Shown: in pieces, positions 7,507 through 14,663 of the stretch
How the letters are laid out: each line of letters begins with the position of its first letter
Position numbering within the stretch: the first letter of the stretch is position 1
Assembly (NCBI GenBank): GCA_030745955.1
Contig: JASLNQ010000020.1
Span: 1 to 15,602 of the forward strand
Direction: 5' to 3'
Origin: Dehalococcoidia bacterium
GTDB taxonomy: Bacteria; Chloroflexota; Dehalococcoidia; UBA1151; UBA1328
DNA: 15,602 nucleotides
Notes under the pieces: model-generated
Told to the model about the DNA's origin: nothing
Database searches by the model: none
The model's input: the letters and a program-made list of their open reading frames with translations, nothing else
Translations under genes and position numbers: made by a program

Positions 7507-7805
7507 CCGCCGCGGATACGCGACCGCATACCGTCGAATCCCCAGCCATATTCACGGTTATTGACATGGTAACCCAACACGTGCCACCGAGCACCGTGCA
7601 CGAAACACACGTCGCGCCCGCGTTTTGAGAACCCAGAGAAACTAACCCTCGACGGTTTCGATTCAGCAAATCAAGTATAGCGACTCAATGCGCCGACTCG
7701 ACTCGGTAATGGACGAAATTCGATCAGATGGCGTTTAACACGGGCGATACTGGCAGCGGGTGAACGGAAAATCGCACGCGACTCACACCATCATCATGCA
7801 GTGGT

Positions 7806-8624
7806 TCATACACTTACCGGGGCCTGGGTCGCGATGGTGAGCGATGAGTGAAATTCCATGAATGCAGTCATAAAAGTCGTAAGAGACGCACTCGCCCGCG
7901 TCGAGCCACGACTGAGACGCACCAGGGCAGGAAAATCGGATGGGGAACTCGAGAGGTGCCGTGCGTAGGCAAATAACCCACGCTCAGCCGGTCCCGAACC
8001 GACCCGATCGACGATCTTCGGAACATCGAAATCCCAGGCATCCAGCACGCTGTAGACACTTACCCATGGAACGCCCGCTTTGCTTGCGGCCTCAGCCACC
8101 GCATGAGTTTCCGTGTCGACCGCGGTGGCGTTGATCGCCTCACCCAACCACCGTTTAAGTCCCGATGTCTTGGCGACTCTTGAAATTGTGACTATGGTAC
8201 CGTGGTGATAATCGAGGCCGGCCACTTCGACCGCGTTGCGGGCCGCGAGCACGAGGGTACGGTCGGGTCCGAGTGAACTGGTGGCGTCATCCGCCGACCA
8301 CTCAAACGGATTCCCCGGGAGGTTGATGACACTGGCTGCAATCACGATATCACCGGGGCGCTCATGGTCCCTCGTCGCGCCGCAGAACCCGAACGAAATG
8401 ACAGCTTCCGGCGAAAATTCTTCGATAGCCCATTCGGTTGCCCGGCCCGCCCGGTCGGTGCCAGAACCGCTCAACACAACCGCCGGAATACGGACGGCAC
8501 CCGGCGCATCCGGCACCTCGGGGCGATACGCGATGAAATCTTCGGGGGCTTCGACCGCACGGTAACTCCCGGATCGGATGATCCCGGTAGCTTCGCGGTG
8601 TAGTGACCCGAGTGCGACGATCAT
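7806..8624 (-). CDS. Nucleoside-phosphorylase-family protein (HpnG-like, hopanoid-associated)
   Basis: This 272-residue protein belongs to the PNP/UDP phosphorylase superfamily. Conserved segments are ISFGFCGATRDHERPGDIVI, typical of the phosphate and base pocket, and VDTETHAVAEAA, matching the VDMES-type ribose-binding segment. It most resembles the hopanoid-associated phosphorylase HpnG, which removes adenine from adenosylhopane, but a 5'-methylthioadenosine- or 5'-deoxyadenosine-type nucleosidase cannot be excluded. A C-terminal tail of about 50 residues beyond the domain looks low in conservation. The ATG at 8624 was chosen because the domain begins there. An in-frame ATG at 8657 lies upstream, and an AGGAG sequence lies between the two. 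It follows the polyprenyl synthase by 82 nt and is probably co-transcribed with it. Neither squalene-hopene cyclase nor HpnH is in the window. Confidence 0.8.
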   Translation of the reverse strand: MIVALGSLHREATGIIRSGSYRAVEAPEDFIAYRPEVPDAPGAVRIPAVVLSGSGTDRAGRATEWAIEEFSPEAVISFGFCGATRDHERPGDIVIAASVINLPGNPFEWSADDATSSLGPDRTLVLAARNAVEVAGLDYHHGTIVTISRVAKTSGLKRWLGEAINATAVDTETHAVAEAASKAGVPWVSVYSVLDAWDFDVPKIVDRVGSGPAERGLFAYARHLSSSPSDFPALVRLSRGSTRASASLTTFMTAFMEFHSSLTIATQAPVSV

Positions 8625-8706
8625 CAGCGTTACTCGGCGCTCCTGTAGGGCAGGCATTCCGGCCACCGGTTTCGGATCCCCGAAAAGTTCGGTCCGTTCG
8701 CAGTGC

Positions 8707-9786
8707 TCATGATTCGCGCACCAGCAAGAACTCGCCAAGCTCACTGAACTCAGCTGCGGTGCTCCCGGAAAGATCGAGCGACTCTATCAACCGTTTGCCC
8801 TCGATCCACCTGTTCTCGGCCAATTTCTGGCAGTAGTCCTGCGTACCGAGGTTGTCCATTACCTCCAGCACCACATGGACATCCTCGTTGTCCAGGTCAC
8901 CCTCGGTCTGGAAAATCTGCTTCAGCCGCTCGGCACTAGTACCGGTCGACGTGCTGAGAGCATGAACCGCCGGGAGCGCTTTCTTTTTCCGCTTGATGTC
9001 GGCCCCGACCGGCTTACCCGTGGCCTCTCCGCCCCAGACCCCGAGCACGTCGTCCCGTATCTGAAAAATACGGCCAAGTTCGTATCCCAGGGTCTTCAGG
9101 GATGCAGCCTGCGCCCGATCGGGACCTGACTTCGGAGCGACAAGCCCGCCCAGGTATATCGAAGCCTCAATAAGCGCTCCGGTCTTCCGTTCGATCATGT
9201 CCAGGTACTGGTCAACGGTGACCGACTCCTCGGATTCGAAGAAGATGTCGAGGTACTGGCCCTCCATCATCCGCAAATAGTTGGCGGTCAGTTCCGCCTC
9301 GGCCTCGAGCGCTACAGATTCCGCAACACCTACCGAGCGCAACTTCCACGCCGCCGCATCGGCGATTTTCAGCATGGCGTTGCCGGAAACGATGGCCGCA
9401 GGCTCGCCCCAGACCACCCAGACGGTCGGCCGGTGATGCCGCACGCGGTCCATGTCTTCGAGATCGTCGTGAATCAGCGAGAAATTGTGGACATACTCGA
9501 GCGCCACGGCGATCGGTATCGCCCGCTCGGGGTCGCCACCAACAGCATCGGCGGCCAGCAATGCCAGGGTAGGGCGCATCCGCTTGCCTCCGGTCGACAC
9601 TGAGTTCGTTCCGTCGAGCTCCTGCCACCCGAGGTAATAGCGGTGGATGTCGTAAATGTCGGTAGCGTGCCCATTCACCTCCTGCGATTCGGGCAGCTCA
9701 GCCCGCATCGCCTCATCGATCCGATCCTGGTAACGGGTGAAGAAGGCGGGCAACGAGGGGGCTTGTTGTGATCGGTTCGGGTTCAA
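8707..9786 (-). CDS. Polyprenyl diphosphate synthase (farnesyl/geranylgeranyl type)
   Basis: This 359-residue trans-isoprenyl diphosphate synthase adds isopentenyl diphosphate units to allylic diphosphates. Visible features are GGKRMRP (66-72), the first aspartate-rich motif DDLED (107-111), and the second motif DDVLG (245-249), where glycine replaces the more usual final Asp, as is common in bacterial relatives. Phe102, five residues before the first motif, fits a short-chain (C15 or C20) product, but this is inference. The only upstream in-frame start is a TTG at 9786. The next ATG (residue 27) would cut into the first helix, so TTG is preferred. A C15 product would be the direct substrate for HpnD and HpnC encoded about 3 kb downstream. 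It may be the first gene of its transcript, because a terminator closes hsp20 just upstream. Confidence 0.92.
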   Translation of the reverse strand: MNPNRSQQAPSLPAFFTRYQDRIDEAMRAELPESQEVNGHATDIYDIHRYYLGWQELDGTNSVSTGGKRMRPTLALLAADAVGGDPERAIPIAVALEYVHNFSLIHDDLEDMDRVRHHRPTVWVVWGEPAAIVSGNAMLKIADAAAWKLRSVGVAESVALEAEAELTANYLRMMEGQYLDIFFESEESVTVDQYLDMIERKTGALIEASIYLGGLVAPKSGPDRAQAASLKTLGYELGRIFQIRDDVLGVWGGEATGKPVGADIKRKKKALPAVHALSTSTGTSAERLKQIFQTEGDLDNEDVHVVLEVMDNLGTQDYCQKLAENRWIEGKRLIESLDLSGSTAAEFSELGEFLLVRES

Positions 9787-9888
9787 TGCGATCCGTTCAA
9801 AATCGTCTGACGGGCATTCCCGGCGGGTGGAAGCACATCAGGTTATCGCGTCGCCACCCGCTGTGGTGGTCCGCGCAGGCCCGTTAAG

Positions 9889-9917
9889 CAAAAGACCGCC
9901 GGGGGTCATCCGGCGGT
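9889..9917 (-). terminator. Intrinsic terminator of hsp20
   Basis: On the minus strand an 8-bp perfect stem, ACCGCCGG pairing with CCGGCGGT (arms 9910-9917 and 9895-9902, 7-nt loop), is followed by CTTTTG. It begins 27 nt after the hsp20 stop. It should end the heat-shock transcript before the isoprenoid genes. Confidence 0.8.
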
Positions 9918-9944
9918 TTGCTGGGGTTTCACTCGTTCACAGCG

Positions 9945-10424
9945 CTAGGCTACGGAGATTTCGAGCTTGCGCCCTTTCTTCGATTCGAGCTTCGGGAGCT
10001 TGATCGTCAGGACTCCGTCCTTGAACGTCGACTTCGCGTTCTCGAAATCAACGGTCTCAGGGAGCCGCAGGGCACGGTAATACGTACCAGTCCGCCGCTC
10101 ACGGAGAATGTAACTTCCCGAAACGTCCGTCGATTCGTCCGAGGAAGAATCAGCGGGAGTCAGGGATTTCTGGGATTCGGCCCGAATCGTCAGGACGTTG
10201 TCATCGATGGATACTTCGATCTCGTCTTTTGTCGCGCCGGGCAACGATGCGGTCACTACCAGTGCGTCACCGTCCTGAACGACGTCAAGCGGAATGCTCC
10301 AGGCCTCCGGTGCACCGTGCCGCAGGGCACGGCTCCTGCGTCCACCGGTAAAGAACCTGTTGAACAGGTCATCAAAATCTCTTACGGCACCAGCTCCGAA
10401 GGGGTGCCACTTCTCGATTGCCAT
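9945..10424 (-). CDS. hsp20: Small heat-shock protein Hsp20 (alpha-crystallin family)
   Basis: This 159-residue protein is an ATP-independent holdase that binds unfolding proteins in the cytosol. The alpha-crystallin domain spans about residues 43-150, with the family signature FKDGVLTIKLPK (GVL at 137-139). The C-terminal tail carries an I/L-x-I motif (Leu154-Glu-Ile156) used for oligomer assembly. A hydrophilic, serine- and aspartate-rich loop at about 88-102 interrupts the domain and is of ordinary size. The ATG at 10424 has a good GAAGGA ribosome-binding site 6 nt upstream. It is transcribed divergently from the J-protein gene, ends in a strong terminator, and has its own consensus promoter, so it is most likely a single-gene transcript. 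Confidence 0.95.
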   Translation of the reverse strand: MAIEKWHPFGAGAVRDFDDLFNRFFTGGRRSRALRHGAPEAWSIPLDVVQDGDALVVTASLPGATKDEIEVSIDDNVLTIRAESQKSLTPADSSSDESTDVSGSYILRERRTGTYYRALRLPETVDFENAKSTFKDGVLTIKLPKLESKKGRKLEISVA

Positions 10425-10459
10425 TGTTTGTCCTTCTTGTCGAATTGGTCAGATCCACG

Positions 10460-10471
10460 CCGGAATTCCGG
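10460..10471. repeat. 12-bp perfect palindrome in the hsp20 leader
   Basis: CCGGAATTCCGG is perfectly self-complementary. It lies inside the predicted 5' leader of hsp20, about 36 nt before the ATG. An alternative longer pairing, TCCAC (10454-10458) with GTGGA (10471-10475), could extend the structure. It does not pair with the hsp20 ribosome-binding site in any obvious way, so its role is open. Confidence 0.45.
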
Positions 10472-10526
10472 TGGAGATCAACCAGCTAGTTGCGAGCCGC
10501 CTGGTGTGGGAGACTGGCCTCTCTTT

Positions 10527-10533
10527 ACTCAAG
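10527..10533. promoter_or_regulatory. HspR operator (HAIR) half-site
   Basis: ACTCAAG matches exactly one arm of the HAIR operator consensus CTTGAGT-N7-ACTCAAG bound by HspR. The position expected for the other arm (10513-10519, ACTGGCC) matches poorly, so this is a half-site at best. It lies about 20 nt downstream of the predicted hsp20 start point, a sensible place for a repressor, and hspR is encoded about 1.1 kb away. Confidence 0.4.
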
Positions 10534-10558
10534 GCGCTTTCAAAACATGCACGATACG

Positions 10559-10588
10559 ATTATAGAAATCTAACAAGAGTATTGTCAA
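10559..10588 (-). promoter_or_regulatory. Consensus sigma-70/SigA promoter of hsp20
   Basis: On the minus strand TTGACA (10588-10583) and TATAAT (10564-10559) are both perfect hexamers, 18 nt apart. The predicted start point near 10552 gives a leader of about 127 nt before the hsp20 ATG. A perfect housekeeping promoter implies that heat control comes from a repressor rather than an alternative sigma factor. The segment is much richer in A and T than its surroundings. Confidence 0.8.
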
Positions 10589-10705
10589 ATCATATAGCTA
10601 AGAACGAGTTAGATATGCTACGATCTACCTATCGCTACGTGCCGATATCGAACTGAAACCCTCCCCGGCAGTCAACGCTTTTCGCCGGATTGCATCAAAG
10701 AAGTC

Positions 10706-11659
10706 ATGCCCCCGAACTACTACGACATACTCGGAATCGGCAAAGACGCCTCGGAAAAAGACATCAAGGCGGCTTACCGCAGGATGGCGCGCAGGCTTCA
10801 TCCTGACGTAAACCCGAACGATAAAGGCGCCCAGGACCGGTTCAAGAAGGTGAACGAGGCCTACGAGGTAGTTGGTGACCCGGCGCGGCGCAAGGACTAC
10901 GACCAGTTCGGCGACAACTGGAAGCACGCCGACAAGATGCGAAACATGGGTGCCGGACGTAGTGGGGCCGGGATGGGTTTCGACCTCGGCGACCTGTTCG
11001 GTGGTGCCAGGCACGGCGGTAGTCAGGGTGGCGGCTTTAGCGATCTCTTCGGCGGAGCCGGTATGGGCGGGCACGCACCTCAACGCATGCGTCACGAGGG
11101 CTCGCTCAATGTCTCACTGGACGAGGTCTATACCGGTACCACCCGGCGAATTTCCATCGGTGGACCTGCGACGGGAGGCCAGCGAAACCTCGAGGTCCAG
11201 GTCCCAAAGGGTGTCCCAGACGGCAGGCGGATCCGCCTTCGCCCCGACGCCAACACCGAAGTCACGCTCACAGTAAAAATCCGCTCCGACAAGCGGTTCA
11301 GCCGCGAAGGTGCGAACCTGCGCACCGACGTCGGTGTGCCGATGCTCAGTGCGATTCTCGGCGGAGAGGTGGAGGTCCCGACCATGACCGGACGGATCGC
11401 CCTGCAAATTCCGGCGGGCACGCAGAACGGCCGGTCGTTCAAGATCAAGGGCAAAGGACTGCCACGGCAGAACTCCACCGGGTTCGGCGATCTCTACGCC
11501 ACGGTCAAGGTTCGGCTCCCGGAATCGATGACGGCCAGGGAGCAGGAGCTTTATGCAGAGCTGCGGGACATCCGTTCGGGCGCGGAGCAAACGGGAGATT
11601 TTGACCTCGGGACCGAGACCGGGTCCAACACCGGTACCGAAAGCGGGGACGCCGTATGA
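10706..11659 (+). CDS. cbpA: CbpA-type (class B) DnaJ/Hsp40 co-chaperone
   Basis: This 317-residue J-protein stimulates the ATPase of DnaK and delivers substrates. The J-domain covers about residues 4-70, with the HPD motif at 32-34. A glycine/phenylalanine-rich linker follows (about 82-123, with two DLFGGA repeats), and then two C-terminal beta domains (about 128-275). The CxxCxGxG zinc-finger repeats of true DnaJ are absent, which makes it class B (CbpA-like). The last 35 residues form an acidic, Gly/Thr-rich tail. The ATG at 10706 has only a modest AAGAAG ribosome-binding site. The stop overlaps the hspR start as ATGA. A cbpA-hspR pairing is known from Helicobacter, and dnaJ-hspR from actinobacteria. 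No dnaK or grpE is in this window. Confidence 0.93.
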   Translation: MPPNYYDILGIGKDASEKDIKAAYRRMARRLHPDVNPNDKGAQDRFKKVNEAYEVVGDPARRKDYDQFGDNWKHADKMRNMGAGRSGAGMGFDLGDLFGGARHGGSQGGGFSDLFGGAGMGGHAPQRMRHEGSLNVSLDEVYTGTTRRISIGGPATGGQRNLEVQVPKGVPDGRRIRLRPDANTEVTLTVKIRSDKRFSREGANLRTDVGVPMLSAILGGEVEVPTMTGRIALQIPAGTQNGRSFKIKGKGLPRQNSTGFGDLYATVKVRLPESMTAREQELYAELRDIRSGAEQTGDFDLGTETGSNTGTESGDAV

Positions 11660-11982
11660 CGATGGGAAACAACGAACCGGTCTTCGCTATCGGCATCGTC
11701 GCCCGGATGGTCGGACTGCACCAGCAGACGCTCCGGAACTACGAGCGCTGGCAGCTCGTGGTGCCACAGCGGTCGAGTGGTGGCACGCGGCTCTACTCAA
11801 ACCGTGATGTCGACCGCATCCGCAAGATCCTGGAATGGAAAGATGAGTTCGGTTTGAACCTGGCTGGCATCGAAGTAATGTCGACCCTTTTACGACGGAT
11901 CGAGGAGCTAGAAGGTCATGTGAGGAACCTGACGGTCGAGATCGTCAAGCTCCGTGAGGGCCAGGCGAGGCTGCCTGGTTAG
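11656..11982 (+). CDS. hspR: HspR, MerR-family heat-shock repressor
   Basis: This 108-residue protein has a MerR-type winged helix-turn-helix (about residues 10-60) with the HspR-specific reading GLHQQTLRNYER, GGTRLYSNRDVDRI and GLNLAGIEVM. A C-terminal helix (about 73-100) rich in Leu/Ile heptads should dimerise it. HspR represses chaperone genes by binding HAIR inverted repeats and uses DnaK as co-repressor. Unlike metal- or drug-sensing MerR proteins it has no sensor domain or cysteines. It is somewhat shorter than the Streptomyces protein. The ATG at 11656 overlaps the J-protein stop by 4 nt, so the two are translationally coupled. Autoregulation of the cbpA-hspR-clpC unit is likely. Confidence 0.92.
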   Translation: MTMGNNEPVFAIGIVARMVGLHQQTLRNYERWQLVVPQRSSGGTRLYSNRDVDRIRKILEWKDEFGLNLAGIEVMSTLLRRIEELEGHVRNLTVEIVKLREGQARLPG

Positions 11983-11985
11983 GCG

Positions 11986-12040
11986 CTCTCCAGTCCGGCA
12001 CATTCGACCAGACAGGCGGAAAGCCGGGTAAGCAGGAGAG
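11986..12040 (+). repeat. Nested inverted repeats in the hspR-clpC leader
   Basis: CTCTCC (11986-11991) is complementary to GGAGAG (12035-12040), and inside it CCGGC (11995-11999) is complementary to GCCGG (12023-12027). If folded in RNA, the outer stem would mask AGGAG, one of two possible clpC ribosome-binding sites. The other, GGGGGA at 12043-12048, remains free and is 9 nt from the ATG. Confidence 0.4.
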
Positions 12041-12057
12041 TTGGGGGATAAAAAGAA

Positions 12058-14586
12058 ATGGTATTTGATCCGAGACAAGAGGCCTTTACGACACAGGCAC
12101 AGGCTGCCCTTGAGCTATCGCAGCAGATCGTCGTCCAGATGCGACAAAACCAGTGGGATTCCGAGCACCTTTTGTTGGGGCTCTTGCAGGTCAACGAATC
12201 GCTGGCCGGCAAAATACTGGCAGAACTCAATGTCGACACGGCCGACCTGGTTGGAGCCCTTGAAAAGAAGCTACAAGGGTCGCCAACCGTGGGTGGAAAC
12301 GCAGGCCAGGTACAGATCTTTTTGACTGAACGTCTCAGAGCGTTATTGGAGTCGGCGAAAGAGGAGGCCACCAGGCTCAGGGATGAACTGATAGGTGCTG
12401 ACCACCTGTTGGTGGCGATTACCAAGAACGCCGATGGTGACATTGCCGAGTTGTTCACAGAACGGAACATCACCGATGAACGGGTTTACCAGGCGCTGCT
12501 TGCAGTACGGGGTTCGGCGAGGGTTACCGATCCACAGGCCGAGAGCAAGTACAAAGCCCTGTCGAAGTACAGCACCGATCTTACTGCGCTGGCTAGAGAA
12601 GGCCGCCTTGACCCGGTTGTTGGCCGCGATCTTGAAATCCGCCGCGTGATGCAAACCCTTACCCGGCGCACCAAGAACAATCCTGTGTTGATCGGTGACG
12701 CAGGTGTCGGCAAGAGCGCCATTGCTGACGGAATCGCACTGAAAATCGTTGCTGGTGAAGTCCCCGAAACACTGCAGGGGCGCCGGGTGGTGTCGTTGGA
12801 AATGGGGTCATTGATTGCCGGAGCGAGCATGCGCGGGGAATTCGAGGACCGCCTGAAAGCTGTTATGGACGAGATACGCCAGGCAGCTGGTGAGATCGTG
12901 CTGTTCATAGACGAGATCCACACAGTCGTAGGCGCTGGTGCGGGTGGTGGCGGTGCTCTCGATGCCGCAAACATGATGAAGCCCGCCCTGTCTCGTGGTG
13001 AACTGCAGACCATCGGTGCAACAACCCCCAATGAATATCGCCGTTACATTGAGTCAGATTCTGCCCTTGAACGCCGGTTCTCACCGGTCTGGGTTGAGGA
13101 GCCTGATTTTGATACCGCGATCGAAATGCTCGACACACTTCGTCCGCGGTACGAGGAGCACCACGGATTTAAGGTAAGCAGAGAAGCCCTGGTCGCAGCA
13201 GTGCAACTTTCGGCCAGGTATATATCCGACCGATTGTTACCTGATAAGGCAGTTGACCTCATGGATGAGGCGGCAGCGAAGAAGAGGATCGAGAATCCTG
13301 TCTGGCCAAAAGAGATGACGGAGATGCAAGACCGGCGTCTGAAATTGGTGGGCGATGAGGAAGTTGCCTCGGCGTCGGGCAACAATGAGGCTGCCGCAGA
13401 TCTCAAAGTCGAAATTATCCGCCTCAACGAAGCATTCGATGACGCGAAACGGGAGTGGGAAGAGACCAATGATGTGAGCGACACCGTAACCGAGTCGGAC
13501 ATCGCGGCGTTGATCTGCGAGCGGACCGGAATCCCGGTAGACCGCCTGGTCGAGGGCGAGGCCGAACGGCTCCTCAACCTGGAAGAGCGACTGCATACCC
13601 GGATCATCGGCCAGGACCGCGCGGTCGAAGTGCTCGCCGATGCCGTCCGCCGTGCAAGGGCCGGACTCAAAGATCCGAAGCGGCCTATCGGCAGCTTCAT
13701 CTTCCTCGGTCCCACCGGGGTCGGGAAGACCGAGCTTGGGCGTGCGCTGGCCGAGTTCATGTTCGACGACGAAGACAACATGATCCGGGTCGACATGTCG
13801 GAGTTCCAGGAGAGGCACACCGTATCCAAGTTGATCGGTGCACCCCCCGGTTACATCGGCTACGACGAAGCGGGTCACCTGACCGAAGCCGTACGCAGGC
13901 GCCCGTTCTCAGTCGTGCTCTTCGACGAGATCGAAAAGGCCCACCCTGATGTGTTCAACACACTGTTGCAGGTCCTTGACGATGGCCGCCTGACCGACAG
14001 CCACGGCAGAACGGTCGATTTCCGGAACACGATCATCATCATGACCAGTAACCTGGGAACCGAGGGCATCAACAAGGAGGCATTCGGGTTCCAGAAGCAG
14101 AGCCTTGAGGACACGGAAAGCGCGCGCCTGCGCACAAACGTTGAAGATGCGCTTGAAAAGCAGTTCCGCCCGGAATTCCTGAACCGGCTTGACGAGTTCA
14201 TCGTGTTCGACTCGCTCACCCGGGACGACATCAAGCTGATTGTCGACAAGTTCATGGGCGAGGTTGCCGAACGCGTTGTCGACCTCGGTGTGACCCTTTC
14301 CCTGACCGAGGCTGCCAAGGAATGGCTGGCCACAAACGGCTTCGACAAGATGTATGGAGCACGACCGCTAAAACGGTCCATTCAGCGTCACGTCGAAAGC
14401 CCGCTGTCGAAACGGCTCATCGCCGGTGAATTCCCCGCGGGGTCGGTCATCGTAATCGACGCGGTTGATGGTGAGATCACGTTTGCTCCCGGTGATCCCC
14501 CCAAAGCCAGCGAGACCGGACCAGCGGCGGATGAACCGGAACAGATCGAGTCCGGCAGTTCCAGCAAAAAAACCTTCGCCCGATAA
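12058..14586 (+). CDS. clpC: Hsp100 AAA+ unfoldase, ClpC type with some ClpB-like traits
   Basis: This 842-residue ring ATPase unfolds proteins by threading them through its pore. In order it has two Clp-N repeats (about 1-145), a first AAA+ module with Walker A GDAGVGKS (213-220) and Walker B IVLFIDE (280-286), a short middle domain (about 413-478), and a second AAA+ module with Walker A GPTGVGKT (551-558) and [13 protein letters not shown]. The middle domain is about half ClpB size and looks like the single coiled coil of ClpC. The loop EAFGFQK (around 674-680) matches the IGF/VGF-type ClpP-docking loop, which ClpB lacks. The linker [16 protein letters not shown] before module one is, by contrast, ClpB-like. 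I therefore read it as ClpC-type, a likely partner of ClpP. It follows hspR by 75 nt. Base composition differs between its two halves. Confidence 0.92.
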   Translation: MVFDPRQEAFTTQAQAALELSQQIVVQMRQNQWDSEHLLLGLLQVNESLAGKILAELNVDTADLVGALEKKLQGSPTVGGNAGQVQIFLTERLRALLESAKEEATRLRDELIGADHLLVAITKNADGDIAELFTERNITDERVYQALLAVRGSARVTDPQAESKYKALSKYSTDLTALAREGRLDPVVGRDLEIRRVMQTLTRRTKNNPVLIGDAGVGKSAIADGIALKIVAGEVPETLQGRRVVSLEMGSLIAGASMRGEFEDRLKAVMDEIRQAAGEIVLFIDEIHTVVGAGAGGGGALDAANMMKPALSRGELQTIGATTPNEYRRYIESDSALERRFSPVWVEEPDFDTAIEMLDTLRPRYEEHHGFKVSREALVAAVQLSARYISDRLLPDKAVDLMDEAAAKKRIENPVWPKEMTEMQDRRLKLVGDEEVASASGNNEAAADLKVEIIRLNEAFDDAKREWEETNDVSDTVTESDIAALICERTGIPVDRLVEGEAERLLNLEERLHTRIIGQDRAVEVLADAVRRARAGLKDPKRPIGSFIFLGPTGVGKTELGRALAEFMFDDEDNMIRVDMSEFQERHTVSKLIGAPPGYIGYDEAGHLTEAVRRRPFSVVLFDEIEKAHPDVFNTLLQVLDDGRLTDSHGRTVDFRNTIIIMTSNLGTEGINKEAFGFQKQSLEDTESARLRTNVEDALEKQFRPEFLNRLDEFIVFDSLTRDDIKLIVDKFMGEVAERVVDLGVTLSLTEAAKEWLATNGFDKMYGARPLKRSIQRHVESPLSKRLIAGEFPAGSVIVIDAVDGEITFAPGDPPKASETGPAADEPEQIESGSSSKKTFAR

Positions 14587-14605
14587 ATCGTTACGAGCAG
14601 CAGTA

Positions 14606-14631
14606 GCCCCTACCCTGTCAGGGCAGGGGGC
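14606..14631 (+). terminator. Possible terminator or attenuator hairpin after clpC
   Basis: GCCCCTACCCTG and its partner CAGGGCAGGGGGC fold into a GC-rich stem with one mismatch, about 20 nt after the clpC stop. No T-run follows, so it is not a standard intrinsic terminator. It could stabilise the mRNA end or work with Rho. The next gene is only 33 nt further on. Confidence 0.4.
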
Positions 14632-14663
14632 CTGTCCGCGTCCGCTCCCGTACCATTTGTCTC

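Larger units (their letters stand above)
7456..7805. other. Gene-free stretch upstream of the yjbQ-hpn operon
   Basis: I see no convincing gene here on either strand. The stretch should hold the promoter of the yjbQ operon and the end of the phosphorylase transcript. A TATACT hexamer on the minus strand (7679-7674) is a weak -10 candidate without a matching -35. A perfect dyad lies at 7490-7506, and a further GGTAAC copy at 7568-7573 sits in an imperfect GGTTA-N9-TAACC repeat (7556-7574). I found no clear terminator after the phosphorylase gene, and no tRNA-like or other recognisable RNA fold. Confidence 0.6.
10425..10705. other. Divergent heat-shock control region
   Basis: This 281-bp region separates hsp20 from the J-protein gene. 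It holds the hsp20 promoter, a HAIR half-site and the 12-bp palindrome. An inverted pair ATCTAAC (10568-10574) and GTTAGAT (10608-10614) brackets the -35 box. A short stem, CCGGC (10665-10669) with GCCGG (10684-10688), lies before the J-protein start. I could not find a convincing promoter for the rightward genes. TATAGA at 10561 and TATGCT at 10614 are only weak -10 candidates. Confidence 0.6.

Noticed and set aside
7561..7566. Plus-strand TTGACA as a promoter
   Set aside because: No -10 hexamer lies at the right distance and no plus-strand gene follows.
9841..9880. CCACC-N6-GGTGG inverted repeat upstream of the polyprenyl synthase
   Set aside because: The arms are only 5 bp, in GC-rich sequence, and it has no clear relation to a promoter, so chance is likely.
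10513..10533. A complete HAIR operator
   Set aside because: Only the right arm matches; the left arm agrees at about two of seven positions, so only a half-site is claimed.
10582..10619. Plus-strand TTGTCA with TATGCT as the cbpA promoter
   Set aside because: The spacing is 26 nt, too long for a normal promoter.
13044..13878. Long minus-strand open frames under clpC
   Set aside because: They are Ser/Arg-rich mirror frames of a fully conserved AAA+ protein.
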